A stretch of DNA of 64,000 nucleotides from Bombyx mori (GCF_030269925.1 NC_085125.1:14136117-14200116), one strand, 5' to 3'; numbered from the stretch's first letter, positions 22,562-35,896 are shown. Made by a program: numbers and translations. Notes: generated by a model not told the origin, from the sequence alone.

Positions 22562-25093
22562 AAAATAACTCCAATAAGCAAATAAAATAACTCCCATCGA
22601 ATTTACAAATGAAACGGAACTTGAGTTGGTACGCGCACCTTTATGGTAAAATACTGTCTGAAATAAGCGTCTGTGATTATGGACACTTTAAATATTTACC
22701 AACACTGACGTTAATAATTCCCTAAATGATTAGCGTACCAAAACCAGCGTAACAATTCTGCTCTAAAACTGGACAAGTGCGATTGAAACTCGCGGCCCAC
22801 TACTCCTTGTGCAAACAGGGGTTTATCGTGTGCAATTCTTCTGTAACGATACTATTATTGATAAAATATTGCACATGTGTGCCTGTGTCGGTCACAGGAA
22901 AAGAGTCTTAATTTTCAATAAGTAATAGCTTCGTTGTCTCTCTGGAAAGGAAGTGGACGTGTTTTTTCCTCCAATCTTGTCAGTTTTTCCGATATTTATG
23001 GACTTTTGAAAATATGAGACGGTTAATGACCTAAACGTTACTTAGTAATTAGTAAAATAAAAATAAAAAAACACAGTAATTGACTTTCTCGAGATACGTT
23101 TGATTTTGTTTACCTGAATCCACAGTTTCTTAGTGAATTCAGAATAGCTGCTCTCCTTGGGTATTCTCTTTTTGCTTATTAAAAAGACCAAAGTAATTTT
23201 GTAGCTTGTAAATAATATTTTTCATAAAATTTCAACTACATATCAAATCCTGAACAGCAACCTCAGGCTTCTAAATCATAAAAATGACATTTTTTATGCG
23301 TTAACCATACAATTATATTAATTTCAGACTTTTGCCTTTATCTGTACTACATATAAGAGCTTGCCTTTTGCCAAATTATGATAATATCGGTCATCGGGTC
23401 CTATGAGTGTTTATGAGTGATAATTGATATTTGATTTCCTTTCAACGTAGTATTTGGTACTAATATCAACTAGATACATATTCGAGACCCAGACGAACAA
23501 CAAAGTGTTACATGATCCTATTTTTCTTTTTGAGAACTGGAACCCTAAAAGCTCAACAACATGTTACAATCAGGATAACTCTTCATACATACGAATAGAG
23601 GAATTAAAAAAAACGTGCATATTTGTACGGTTATATAAATAGCCATTTCCCAGTTATATCTACACTAGATTTATTTATTATTAAAAAAAAAACAGAAAAT
23701 CAGTAATGGTACCATTTCACTAATTATTTTCGTGACTTATCCATACGAGACAACCAGAGTTGTCTGTTGCGTTATGCAGACTCTCGATCCTAAAATTGTT
23801 AGTCCAATCCAATTGCATCACAGATACATATTTGGCGGAACCCTATCTATCAAGTACAAGGAAATAGGATGACCACGAATTCATTAAATCATTACACGCT
23901 GAAGAAACCGTCATTGTGGTAGCTACCCTACTAAGTCTATTTTGCTAAGCACAATTTGGCGACAACATTAGCGGGGACAAACAGACGCACCATACTACAA
24001 AACATCCCAAAATGAATGGTGTTCCGCCAACAGCACTCAAGCCAGCGAAAACAAACAGAAACAAAATAATCCCTGTTCGATTCCTTACGCATCGTGATAG
24101 GGTAAACACCGCATTTCGGTACAATAGCGCCCACTACCAATCTCGTACACACACATCTCACAGCCAGTTCTATTGCTACACAAATAAACATTTACACCTA
24201 GATGTTTCGACACATTTCTCAGCGTCGTCAATTCTGAGTCTTGTGTCAATATTTGGTGTGCTCACCTCGCGTCTTATCGGTAAACGAAAATGTACTTTAT
24301 CGGCTAGCAATAAAGGCCTGCTGTATGGTAATTTGAAATTGTTCAATGTTTAGTGAAATACATAACCGTAACAAATAGTGTTTGCCTCCACGAATTTACA
24401 CTTTATAAGGGATGAGTGGTCGTGTAGAGGCTCGTGATAATAAATAATATTTTCAACAAGTATGAGTCTTACACTGTAAGAAATTAGTCTGATTTTACGT
24501 TGTATTGTTGTAATGTAACATTATAGTGAACTTTAGATTTTCGAAGGAATTGTGATTAAGGTTTTGACCGGGTTAAGTATATCCTTTAAAATCTTTTTTA
24601 TGTTGCAGTAGCCATGAAATACCTATATTAATTTAAGCTGTTGGACAATTAGATGTGGACGAGAACACGACTTTTTTTTTTTATTGCTTAGATGGGTGGA
24701 CGAGCTCACAGCCCACCTGGTGTTAAGTGGTTACTGGAGCCCATAGACATCTACAACGTAAATGCGCCACCCACCTTGAGTTATAAGTTCTAAGGTCTCA
24801 GTATACTTACAACGGCTACCCCACACTTCAAACCGAAACGCATTACTGCTTCACGGCAGAAATAGGCAGGGCGGTGGTACCTACCCGTGCGGACTCACAA
24901 GAGGTCCTACCACCAGTGATTACGCAAATTATAATTTTGCGGGTTTGATTTTTATTACACGATGTTATTCCTTCACCGTGGAAGTCAATCGTGAACATTT
25001 GTTAAGTACGTATTTCATTCGAAAAATTGGTACCCACCTGCTGCATTCGAACAACGGTGCATCGCTCAACACGAATGCACCGGACGTCTTATC
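22542..25093. repeat. Tandem duplication A, unit 2 (2552 bp)
   Basis: Second unit, apparently identical to the first outside the BMC1 junctions wherever compared. It ends inside the right-hand BMC1 copy. Confidence 0.85.
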
Positions 25094-25113
25094 ATTTAGG
25101 CCACGACGACTGA
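24674..25113 (-). repeat. BMC1-tailed SINE, outer-right copy of duplication A
   Basis: Tail identical to the 22122 copy, with its own head end cttatcatttaggccacg. This is the second parental copy. Confidence 0.75.
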
Positions 25114-25154
25114 TAAATTCTACTACAAAGATAGTTTTAGTGAAGTCATTTATT

Positions 25155-25270
25155 GAATTTTTTTCTTATCATTGCAAGTAGGCGAGCATACAGCTCATCT
25201 AGAGGTGAGTGGCTCCAGTCATGGACATCACCAATGCCAGGGACACGACCAATGCTCTACCTAATGTTAA
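25155..25270 (-). repeat. Diverged CR1/Jockey-type 3' fragment
   Basis: Plus strand reads gcaagtaggcgagcatacag then caccaatgccaggga, an eroded version of the family tail seen at 19083, 49516 and 62343. Confidence 0.5.
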
Positions 25271-25620
25271 AAAGTTAATAGGTATCGTGTAAACCAGAAA
25301 TGCTAATCTTCACACAAATGACGATAGTTCAAGTAGGTAAGCTTCTACCACCGTACTCCGACAAGCTCCGTGCTCAACCGTGAAGCAACAATGAGGAATT
25401 AACATAACCCAACGATTTGTATGAAAAAGATAATAAAACTCATACAAATTCATACACGGATGGTTTTGTTGTGAAAAGACTTAATGGGTGTAAAAGTTTA
25501 AGGAGCTTAGGAGCTTTCTATGTTTATGTAGATTACGTTTCTCCCTCATCACAAACTTTATATTCACTTGATCTGTTAGTACGAATGTTATTAAATATCA
25601 ATGTTTATTCACTTCTTATT

Positions 25621-25880
25621 CGTGTGCGCGTTTGGTATGGATGGTATGGACATGTGATGAGACAAAATGGACAATGAGGTTTTTAAGAGAGATTTAACTG
25701 TGAATGTGAAACGCTTTAGAGGAAGAGGTAGACCTAAGAAAAAATGGATGGATTGCGTGAAAGACGATATGGGTAAGAGGGGAGTGAGCAAAGAAATGGT
25801 ACATGATAGAGGAGTATGGAAGGATAAAACATGTTGCACCGACCCCAGGTGACTGGGAGAAGGGCAGGAGAATGATGATG
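25621..25880 (+). pseudogene. RTE-type RT C-terminal fragment (family b)
   Basis: Encodes YGHVMRQN, then after a 1-base frame change RGRGRPKKKWMDC and MVHDRGVWKDKTCC, ending with gcaggagaatgatgatga. It pairs with the inverted copy at 48528-48995, and the flanking sequence beyond the RTE terminus is shared too. Confidence 0.65.
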
Positions 25881-26078
25881 ACCAACTACTTATTCGTGTC
25901 TCATTTTTAAAACCCTGGGTGTATGAAAATACGGTTTCAGCGTAAAATCTGGCATTGGTTTATCTCTTCGCATTGGCTCACTCCGATAGTAATTCAATCG
26001 CTAACGAAGTTAATAAAATAAAATACTTTCAATCCCCAGTTTTCGTAGACATAGATATTGTCAAGACTAGAAACTTGT
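25881..26078 (+). repeat. Shared flank of an inverted segmental duplication
   Basis: Sequence after the RTE terminus matches the minus strand of 48528-48710 closely (ccaactacttattcgtgtctc, caatccccagttttcgtaga). Homology ends at aaacttgt (26078). It carries the frame VYLFALAHSDSNS..., open also in the other copy. Confidence 0.7.
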
Positions 26079-29000
26079 ACGTATATAAATCTGTTATTTT
26101 TGGCTTGTGTTTTTGAAGAATCATTCCACAGAGTTCTGATGTAGGTATTTCTAGACAATGCCGGCCTCTTAGACTAAATCAAACACTTCATAAACTTTTA
26201 ACTTAATCGCATTTAAGTTTAAGATGTGAAGATAACAACTTTAATGCTAAGTGTGTAGTTATTTAGTTCACACATCGCCAAATCGGTAATAAGCTTAAAT
26301 CTGTTTAATTACGTCTAGGCTTTTTTGTCCGTGTTCCTCAAATAGATTACAAGTTTATTATCTTTTAACTTCTGTTGTAGTTGTTTGATGTGTAATTGAG
26401 ATGGGTGGTTGAGATGTTGTCTGCTGTATATTACACTAGAATGCGTACGCCAAGATGTAAGTAAATTAAGTCACATAACAAAAATTGAACATCACAAAAT
26501 TAAAGAACTTGCCTGATTTTTTTCTACATAAGCCTAGATTAGCCTTGAGAGGCTATGTCAGCGTAACCGGACGATAGCTTGATCCTGTCTATTTTTGACG
26601 CAGTGTGTCTTAAGGTTAAGGCTTTAAGGTTTTGGGCCAACCTTCACTCCCTGAAATAGAGACTACGACTCAACCAAATAAATATCCTGATTAGAACCCG
26701 GGCCTACATTTTTAAAAGACGCGCTTAGCGACGCCTACTTGCGCATTTCAATTTAATACCCTTTCATTCCGACCCACAGTTGCCGTCAGGAGAACAGCGA
26801 CCCCAAATCTAATTTCCTTTAATTTAAAATCCCCACAAATCAGCAATTATCTCATTGGGTGATCAAACAAAAAAAAATATCCTTCAACGCCATAAACAAT
26901 GGGGTAATAAAACAGCCTTTTCACAAATTTGTGTTCCTTTAAAATCATTGTAAACGATCGGCGAGGCAACATGGCGAGCTCGGCTCTGTGAAGTTTGCGA
27001 AATCGAGAACGAATTAAGGAAATTGAATTTCGTTTGGAGACTTTGAAGCAGTAGGAATAAAGACAGGCGAGAACTCGTTATAGCATCAAGGCACTTAAAG
27101 CCCTTTGATTGTTTACCGTAAAATATATTCAAAATTCCTCACGATTGGCTGCCTGTCAACTAAAGTATTTAGTGGCTGTGAAAAAATCTAACATGGAGAC
27201 CACATGATAAGACAAATAAGACAAAGCACATATGGCACAAATTGAAGACAATCACAAAAAAGTTAATAAAGTGAGCTATGCACTGTGCAAAATTTCAAGC
27301 TTCACCAAAATATTCGACACTCAATAAACATGAATATGGTTGGAAGATTTGTCTTATTTTGGATGGAAGGATCGTGACTTGTCCAGAGACCATGTCGCTT
27401 AACTATGACAAATAAGCAAATTCAAAAGCCCAGACAGGAAGGCATAGTAGTAAGGATTCACATTTAAGTGAAAAAATAAAAATTGTACACGCTTTACTCT
27501 GCTTCCGTTCTCTGCCGACAACAGCACTTACTCATGCATGCTATAACCTAATTTCCCGACGTCTTAACCAAATTTGACATGTCCCAACCCTATTTTCTTT
27601 AAAACAAAAAAGAAAGCCACAGAATGGAAGTCAACGGGACGTTTTTTAAGTAACGCTAAAAGGTTCGAATCCATAACCCTTTGACGGGGATATAATTAAA
27701 CTGCTGATCCGTGCGTGCCTTTGGGCATAAGCATGGTGTTGTCAGCCGCGAGACCCACTTATTTCCTTCGAATCTGTTGCCTTACGTTGCTACGCGATGC
27801 CATGCTTTTCTATAAACTATTTAATTTTTTTTGACAATTTAATCATGGTTCATTTAGCTATATCATTTTGTTTATAATTCCAAGATATTATAGTGGAATT
27901 ATACTACTTTTTAAGCCCACCTGAACAAGAATCACGGGAACATTATACTTCATATGTTCGAGGCGAATGATATGACTATATGCCGGGTTTCAAAACCTCT
28001 GGTAAGTACCATTTCTAACTCAATAAGTACCTAAAAGCAGACGGACAGATCTTCAAGTGCTTCAGTTTAACTTCCACTATTTTCAAGATGATATCCGCAT
28101 AATTCTTAATATTTAGGTAGGAGTAGCGTATTGTAAACATACGCAGGCAGGTAACCTATCACCATCCTGGCTAGGACTTAAGCAGTCATAAATTTTAAAG
28201 ATAGTATCTCTATCACACATAACAAATAAGGCTTCAATTGTCTTGTGTCACAAAGTGCTTCTGTATTACGTTTTTGACGTTTATGGACTCCAGTTTATTG
28301 TTTCACCTGTTTCCATCTGGTGCACAAATAACAAAATAACCCTTAAAATCAAGACCCCTTAAGATATCATGGTCCTCGAAAGAGTCCCTTTGTCTACGAC
28401 CAGTTAAAAAATAAAACTATACCGTCGAAGCTAACTAATACTAGAATTGGGTCACGGTCTAATTAACTACATTCTCATTATCCTAAAAAGGCTATTCCAA
28501 CGCGATGTTAATCGATCGGTGTGTTAAGGCTGAAGGGTTGAAACGTGTCATATTTTACGGATAAAATATGTTTGATTTCAATTATATCCCAAAGATGTTG
28601 AAGCTTCAAAACCATTCATTTTTAGCTTAGATGTAATACAGTTATTTAATGCCATAGTTATCTCTATCGTCGGCACCTAGTACAGCCACAGTTCTGAGAA
28701 CAGTCCGCGCAAAATAAACTCAACGATCTTGTTTTTTTTATGTATATATATTTTTTTAATTCTAGCCAGATCACAAACATATCATCATCGCTAATTCTCG
28801 ATTGTCGCCTCATCAGATTCAAGCACACCGCACGGCTTGGATCACAGATCGCCTTTCAGCATACATATCCCTATGTGCTTTGATTATCGATTTACCGACT
28901 TCTAATTAAGTGAGTTTTTTCACACGTTTTGTGAACCTTCGATCGCATACTAACCCTAAATATGTTAAGCAATCGCGTGACCCCAACAATTAATTCTGTA

Positions 29001-29347
29001 TAAAACTCCATCTACTCAATTCTCTCATTTAATTACTAATTCAGTAAGAATACAAGTATCAAACTGTTTATACTATTTACGCACCGTGAAAATGGTAATT
29101 AGGGATGTGATAATGCCGTAATTTATGCCGAAAAAATGTTATAAGTGTGTTATAGTGTGTGAGCGCTTGAGAAATTTGTTGTGGTTGTGTTTTTACTAAA
29201 TACCTTTTGGGTTAGTTCTTCTTGTTTTGTAGATAGCAAATGAACGAGGCTAAAAAGGAATAACGCTTCGAATTTAAAAAGTATTTTAAACAATACAGAC
29301 CATTTAATTTTTTTTAAATTTTAGTTGAAGGGAAATACATCTATTTA
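26079..29347. other. Longest repeat-poor stretch
   Basis: About 3.3 kb in which I recognise only a short Bm1 fragment. No open frame exceeds about 80 codons. If host regulatory or intronic sequence exists in the window, this and 29557-31061 are the likeliest places. Confidence 0.45.
26512..26572 (+). repeat. Short Bm1 5'-end fragment
   Basis: T-run, then ctacataagcctagattagc and cttgagaggctatgtcagcg, matching the first about 55 bp of Bm1 with an insertion. Confidence 0.5.
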
Positions 29348-29556
29348 TTATTATATATAAAAATTAAGTTCTGTTCGTTAGTCTCGCTAAGACTCGAGAA
29401 CGACTGGACCGATTTGGCTAATTTTGGTCTTGAATTATTTGTGGAAGTCCAGAGAAGGTTTAAAAGGTAGATAAATATGAAAAAGCTCGGAATTAAATAA
29501 AGTTTAGGTCTTTTGTTTATCGATTGAGGCACTACGAAGTCTGCCGGGTCAGCCAG
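29348..29556 (-). repeat. RTE/Metulj-like LINE-tail repeat, copy 2
   Basis: Reverse-oriented copy from the AT-rich tail to ctgccgggtcagccag. It lacks about 70 bp present in the other copies around gacgggggacacatc. Confidence 0.6.
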
Positions 29557-31061
29557 TATTATAATAAAAATGATAAAAGAAGCATCATAAAGCATAATAA
29601 ATTTACCTTTTTTTAGCATAACACCATACCGATGATATTTATAGGGTTGTCAAAAAGATTTCTCTTTATCTTACCGTCTAATATTTTTTTAAATGTCTAT
29701 GTGGAACTTTTTAACGTAAACTAAACTACTGAGATACGGACAAAAGTAGAAGCACGTTGCACCTAATATTATCTCGTGTTCCACCAAAACGGTATGGCTT
29801 CCAGTTAATCCGTCTTTATCTACAAAGTGTAACATCATCGTTGTTGAAAAAAAAAACACTTCTATGTTAATTGTGGCCCAAACGACCCATGACTGTAGGT
29901 TCACCATAAAATCCTCTTAATTTAGTAAATATTTTCTTGACGTATGACGTGACTTGAAGTATGATTTATTAATACAAAAAATAAAACATAACAGTCAACA
30001 TTATTGAATGCTTTAAGAAAAAAATCGGCTAGCAGCTTTTAATTCAATTTATTTAAGGATATATGTATCCTAAGTCTGGATAACAATAAAAGGTATTTAT
30101 CTATTTTGAATGTGATACATGCAAGAGTTTAATTTTTTTAGCTGAGGATGACTCCGACCTTTGATAGAACCCGTAAATAAGGGTAAATACGTAAGCACAG
30201 TGGTACAGAAGTTGAGGTCAAAAATAACATGGTTAAAACATATCTCAATACGACTGCAGTACCAAGCGAATGTCCAAATGCAAATGCAAATTTAATCCGC
30301 AGACCGATTCAGGTTTTTGCCGCCGTAATATCTATTATAAATACTAAGATACGCATAACATCTGATATTCAGCCTAACAAAAACCATATCAAAAATGAAA
30401 TTTTGATTAATATGATATTAACAGTACCAGGCAATAAATATTGCATATCGATATTTAGAAAGAGACAGTCATCTAATTTTGTTTTTGTTGTAGGGCGTTA
30501 CCTGTGTGCTACGAAACACTAACGATCTGGTATCTATGGATACTAAATGTCAATTAGGTAATGTGCGACAGATATAACGCTCTACGAAGCAAAGATTAAC
30601 CGTCTCTTTCACACGGTCGATGTGCAATATTTATCGCCGGGTACTGTACACATAAAATCATTGTCACCGTACGCACAAGTTAGGTCAACGCGACTGAGCC
30701 GCCTCTTGTACATTTTGGTACATTTTTTTCCACAAGTCGACCGGTTTGATTGATGTAATGTTTTCGCTTTGTCGGTGAATAATTAAATAAATATGACTGT
30801 ATGGGAGTCGTACGCATTTTTAAACTGTTCCTCGCGTTGACTTGCACGAAATTAAATACTTAATTAAATGATATAGGAATATTTTGTGTACATTGTCAAG
30901 TTCTGTGCCTTAGGGTTGAAATTCAACTGTGGAAATATATATTATATTTTTTTTGTTTTTGTGGATAATATACAGGTATATAGATACTCCGATGCTCAAA
31001 ACTTAAGAACTTTGTTGAAGTCAGCCCTAACACGCTGTTTGCTACTTATTTGCTATTTTTT
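29557..31061. other. Unassigned AT-rich region, 1.5 kb
   Basis: Includes a 97-codon ATG frame (30229-30522) without any motif I know. No repeats recognised. Confidence 0.45.
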
Positions 31062-31296
31062 CTGGTGGTAGGACCTCTTGGGAGTCCGCACGGGAAGGTA
31101 CCACCACCCTGCCTAATTCTGCCGTGAAGCAGTAATGCGTTTCGGTTTGAAGGGCGGGGCAGCCGTTGTAACTATACTGAGACCTTAGAACTTATATTTC
31201 AAGCTGGGTGGCGCATTTACGTTGTAGATATCTATGGAATCCAGTAACCACTTAACACCAGGTGGGCTGTGAGCTCGTCCACCAATCTAAACATTT
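31062..31296 (+). repeat. BMC1-like short unit, outer-left copy of duplication B
   Basis: Begins ctggtggtaggacctcttgg and ends ccaccaatctaaacat. Distinguishing sites: ccgcacgggaagg on the left, ctaattctgcc and tttcaagctggg on the right. Confidence 0.75.
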
Positions 31297-31422
31297 TTTT
31301 AAATCATATTTTGTTTAAAAAAAACTGCTACGCAATTTTAAACTACTATTAGTCATATTTCTATCTGGTAGTTGGGTAGGATGGTTCCCTTTTCGGGCGA
31401 GGCAGATACTCATGGGACATGA

Positions 31423-31655
31423 GACGAGCTCACAGCTCACCTGGTGTTAAGTGGTTACTGGAGCCCATAGACATCTATCTACAACCTAAATGCGCCACCC
31501 ACCTTGAGATATGAATTCTAAGGTTTCAGTATAGTAGTCAGTATAGTTATAGTTAACGGCTGCCCCACCCTTCAAACCGAAACGCATTACTGCTTCACGG
31601 CAGAAAGACAAGGCTATGGTACCTACCCGTGCGAACTAACACGAGTAATTAGCTT
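31423..31655 (-). repeat. BMC1-like unit (duplication B, unit 1)
   Basis: Starts at gagacgagctcacagctcac without the usual terminal bases. It contains a small local duplication (agtatagtagtcagtatag). Copy at 36853-37085. Confidence 0.7.
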
Positions 31656-32053
31656 AACATCAACTATCAAGGAAGACCCAGTGATTTGATTAAGATCTTT
31701 GCAGTCAATTGTCTTAAGCGTCCTCCCTGGGCCGTGTATATCTCTCAGAATTAGACGACACAAAGTCATTGCCTATGAATGCCAATAAAACCGTACGTAA
31801 AAAGCCCTACCGCGTTAATATGTATATATTTTTCACGGCAATTAATTCACGCGTTTATGTGGTCTTAATGGGTTATTTATACGTAATACGGAAACACGTT
31901 AGGGGTTCGTTAAAAACACATAAAATCTGTGAGAATTTGTTAACAGCTTATTGTAATTAGGGCATGTTGGTAGCGTAGGGACGTTTATCACTATCCTGCT
32001 TTTTTCTGTCGCACAACAGCTATGAATTTGATACAGTTGTCATACAATATAAC

Positions 32054-32312
32054 GGCCGTCTGGTGTAGTGGTAAGTGACATGGTCACTACACAAGTGGGT
32101 CGCGGGTTCGAATCCCGCCAAGGGAAGATATTTGTATGATAAATATAAAATGTATTTTCCAGGGTTATGGATGTATATTAAATATATGTATGTGTATAAT
32201 AAAAATCTTACATTTATTTCTGTTATCTGGTACCTGTAACAAAAGTTCTTTACGAACTTACCACGGGACCGGTTAACGTGGCGTGATTGTTAGTAAATTA
32301 AAAAAAAAATTG
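32054..32312 (+). repeat. tRNA-derived SINE (duplication B, unit 1)
   Basis: tRNA-like head with A box tggtgtagtggtaagtgaca and B box gggttcgaatcccgcc, then a body with gtaacaaaagttctttacg and an A-rich end. Both internal RNA polymerase III promoter boxes are intact in sequence. It lacks a plausible full cloverleaf, so it is not a tRNA gene. Confidence 0.75.
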
Positions 32313-33450
32313 CCCAAAAGTCTTCAGTTTCGACATTCAGGACGTATATTCGTAAAATAAAATAAAATATAACTTAGACTTTGATACCATACTGCGTTAT
32401 TCATAATTTTGGAGATAATTTTTGTTGACAACAATTTATTGTTCTAAATGACTTTTTAGTATCCACAATTTTGATTTGCGCTTTTTTACTTATCGAATTA
32501 GCAAAGATGAGCGGAAGGTCTCACGATCTGTTGTTAAATGATTACATGAGTCGTCAAAAAAAGTGTTGCCTCAATTTTCTAGAACATTCTACCTTATAAA
32601 AAGAAATGCTTCGCGATAGAAATAGCCACATTTTATAGTATTTTCTTTAGTTTTCCCTAGGCGCAAATTTATAAAATACAGTGGATATTACTTTTACGGT
32701 CCAGAATAGTTGGCAGTTAGTAGAATATTCAAATGACGACGAATAACACATAAGTCGTCCGTGACCACAAAAATTGTAACCTTAAAAATATGTGTTTTTA
32801 ATTATAGAAAGGATTGATCTATTAATACCAGGTTACAGTTAAATAGTTAGTTGGGACTAGAATTGCTGAAATTACAGCATCGCAGAGACCTTGATCTCAT
32901 GCTGCAGCATCTATGAGATAGGTTATAGCCAATTAAGTAGCTGGATTATGATCTTCGACAATCTAGCCCAATAAAAAACATTTGTATAAACCTATAAACA
33001 AAGCACACTTACAAACAGTAATTCCTTTCTGTCAGTACCATAAAAACTCGTGTCCAATGAACTAAAGTCTTCAGACAATAGCCAATACTAATTCCGTTTT
33101 ACGATCGAAAGCCTCACATGGAGATATAACTTTAATGCCCACGTAAATAAAGCTGAAATTTCAACGGGCCTGAACAAACTTTCCATTAAAATAGGTTAAT
33201 AGGCTTTTTAACGCCCAAACTTAAATCGTGGACAGTTTTAAAAGTTTTAGGTCAAAGATTAATAAAATTTTAGAAAGGCTGAACTTCTCAAATGTAAGTT
33301 CTTGAAACTTTATCACGTTCTTATTAAAGTTTGCATCACGTTAAGTATTTACTCATATTTATTGGGAGAAGTAGAGAATTGATTATCTGAAACTGAGAAT
33401 AAAGTGACGGGAATTATTAACAAAGCGTCAAGGGAATGATGACACAGTTT
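32313..33450. other. Unassigned sequence within duplication B
   Basis: AT-rich with no recognised element. Repeated at +5430. Confidence 0.45.
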
Positions 33451-33585
33451 TTTTTTTTTTAATGCCCTTGTATGCAGACGAGCATACGGCCCACCTGATG
33501 GTGAGTGGTTACCTACCGTCGCCCATGGACTTCAGCAATGCCAGGGGCAGAGCCAAGCCGCTGCCTACCGCTTAATACTCACAGT
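33451..33585 (-). repeat. CR1/Jockey-type 3' end fragment (duplication B, unit 1)
   Basis: Poly-T, then gcagacgagcatacggccca through gcctaccgcttaatactc. Only the last about 130 bp of the family. Copy at 38881-39015. Confidence 0.65.
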
Positions 33586-34211
33586 TCAATGATTTTTTTT
33601 GGTCGAATATTCTCATAAGCAAGTTTTACTGGTATTTCAGATTGCAAGGCAGTCTTAGTCTTTATTGGTTACTGATTCTATTAGATACAGCGCACCTTAG
33701 GATTCCTCAACTTCCCCACTCGGCTTGTAAAATCCTTACGTACATACGGTACGTAAGTTAGACACACCAACAGCAATACACACAAAACACTCAAGCTTAA
33801 AATTAACAATTATAAAATTAAGTACTGGTATGTAAACCAGTTACAGGCATGTACAGCAATCTCTTATAACTCATGTTACAGCAATTTTAAAACAACGGAA
33901 ATATAGGTTAAATTTAAATGTTAACAGTACGACATAAGAAAATAAAAAATGTAAAAAGAACACAAAAAACAAGAGTTAACATTCTCTCATCAATTATAAA
34001 CAAATAAACTTGGATACTAGTTTGTTTTTGAGACCACGTGTCGTAAAAAATGTCGATGCCATCAGTTAATGTATATTTATTTGGTTATATTTACTACAAA
34101 TCTTTGATAAAGGGGAATATCTAAGGAGGTTTGTTCTATTTACGGGAATATGGAAAATTTTAGTGATAGGATGCCGCGAACGGAGTTTAGTGGTATGGAA
34201 CGCTAAAGTTA
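33586..34211. other. Unassigned AT-rich sequence within duplication B
   Basis: Nothing recognised. A palindrome-like cgtacatacggtacgtaag lies near 33740. Confidence 0.4.
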
Positions 34212-34555
34212 ATTTTCTTTTTTTTTGTCTTTATTTAAGGAGATTATTCATCTAGTGAACATGCCACTTCATTGAACAACAAAAGAGAGTAACAAAATAA
34301 TTATATAAAAAAATAAAGGAAGCTGTTATAGTCTCTGAAGGCCCACCAAAACTATTTTATAAAGTGACTTAGCCATTTCGGATTCCGGAAAGGCTAATAC
34401 GTAATTTACACCTCCAACTTGTCGAAAATCTGTATATTTTGCAAATAATTGTTGTCTCAAAACATCGTTCCGCGCACACTCCATCATAATGTGAAAAGCA
34501 TCTTCCACTACATCATAAACTGAACACTTGGGATCAGGAGCCTTCCCCATTAAAT
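34212..34555 (-). pseudogene. LINE C-terminal fragment with poly(A) (duplication B, unit 1)
   Basis: Minus-strand 74-codon frame with KCSVYDVVEDAFHIMMECAR, resembling the C-terminal zinc-knuckle region of R1/I/Jockey-type LINE proteins with one cysteine replaced. Downstream is aataaagac and an A-run. The upstream side is cut by a BMC1 fragment. Family beyond 'LINE' is inference. Copy at 39642-39985. Confidence 0.5.
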
Positions 34556-34562
34556 GAACAAC

Positions 34563-34640
34563 TTCAAAACGAAACGCATTACTGCTTTACGGCAGAAATA
34601 GGCATGGCGGTGGTACCTTCCCGTGCGGACCCGTGCGGAC
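34563..34640 (-). repeat. BMC1-like fragment (duplication B, unit 1)
   Basis: About 75 bp from ttcaaaacgaaacgcattac to ccgtgcggac, the last block duplicated once (cccgtgcggac twice). Confidence 0.6.
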
Positions 34641-34705
34641 ATTTTGTTTCTACTTTAAATATTTATGAATTTAGTACACAAACTAACTATGAATTTATTA
34701 AGAAA

Positions 34706-34987
34706 CTAGCTGACCCGGCAGACTTCGTAGTGCCTCAATCGATAAACAAAAGACCTTAACTTTTGCATAAAATAAACTTAAAATAAACAAAAGGAATCCG
34801 TCCGACGGGGGACACATCAAAGGAAAAACAAAATTGTTATTTTTATTTAATTCCGAGCATTTTCATATTTTAAACCTTCTCTGGACTTCCACAAATAATT
34901 TAAGACCATAATTAGCCAAGTGGATGCAGCCGTTCTCGAGTTTTAGCGAGACTAACGAACAGCAATTCATTTTTATATATATAGATA
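34706..34987 (+). repeat. RTE/Metulj-like LINE-tail repeat, copy 3
   Basis: Complete from ctagctgacccggcag to tatatatatagat; about 8 bp shorter than copy 1 after tttcatatttt. Copy at 40136-40417. Confidence 0.65.
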
Positions 34988-35697
34988 TTTCTAACTGTGC
35001 CACAATGTTTCACTAAGTGAAATTTCACTAAAATAAGGCACATCTACCTGAACTAATTACTAATCTTTGACAAAGAAGAATTAAGAAGCCCAAAACAGAA
35101 ATATAAACATTAAGCTTTATCATTACGTAAGCGCGGTGAGTTCGTGAAAGTTTAAAAGTTCTAATTATTGGTGTTCGAAGTAAGACGGAATCGAAACACC
35201 CTTATTACTTCTTGAGCTCTTTTTGGTTTTCTTCCGGTGTGTACCGGGGTAAGAATTCCCACGTTTTCATTTCTGAACACGTACGTGATCTGTTGTGTCA
35301 CTTTAATCAGGCAGCTCATTTCATGGTGGTACATGGTACTTATTATATTATTTTACATATATTATACTACATACTACATTATACATTATACTATTGCTTT
35401 AAACTGCTTTAAAAGAATGGTGAAGGAACACTACTTATCTGCTTAGTGCTGTTTGTTTGCATCATCATTTATTATTTCCATACTGTTGATGTATTATGTG
35501 TATGTAAATATATTAGTATGTATTGTTTGTTAGTATGTATATTAGTATATAAATATTGGTATATATTTCATATTATATGTAAACGGTATGTATTTTATTT
35601 ATTGTATGTATATATTTTCCATAATAATGTATTTATTATCTATAGTACACCGTAAAATACCTGCTATATTTTTTACATTTTCTAGAATTTCTGTAAA
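34988..35697. other. Sequence upstream of a LINE 3' UTR, coding status unclear
   Basis: A plus-strand frame (35212-35412) could be the eroded end of the LINE whose 3' UTR follows, but I see no diagnostic motif. From 35330 it is an AT-rich run of tattatact-like words. Confidence 0.35.
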
Positions 35698-35813
35698 TTA
35701 AGCGGTTGTCTGGAAGAGATCGCTTTTAGCGATAAGACCGCCTATTGTACAAATGTATCTGCTTTTTTGATTGTTTTTTGAATGTAAATTGTGTTTTGGT
35801 GTGCAATAAAGTG

Positions 35814-35893
<80 letters not shown>
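35698..35893 (+). repeat. LINE 3' UTR ending in a (TC) microsatellite (duplication B, unit 1)
   Basis: ggaagagatcgcttttagcg followed by gcaataaagtgtatt is a 3' UTR widely seen in moth LINEs (from memory). It ends in a pure TC tract, 35817-35893 (77 bp). The long Ser-Leu frames over the tract in unit 2 are artefacts. Confidence 0.6.

Positions 35894-35896
<3 letters not shown>

Noticed and set aside
25881..26078. RTE 3' transduction as the source of the shared flank
   Set aside because: Two copies in inverted orientation with the flank beyond the normal RTE terminus fit segmental duplication better. No poly(A) or repeat tail follows the flank.
32054..32130. Possible functional tRNA gene
   Set aside because: A and B boxes are good, but no full acceptor/anticodon pairing is evident, and the unit recurs with a SINE body and AT-rich tail.
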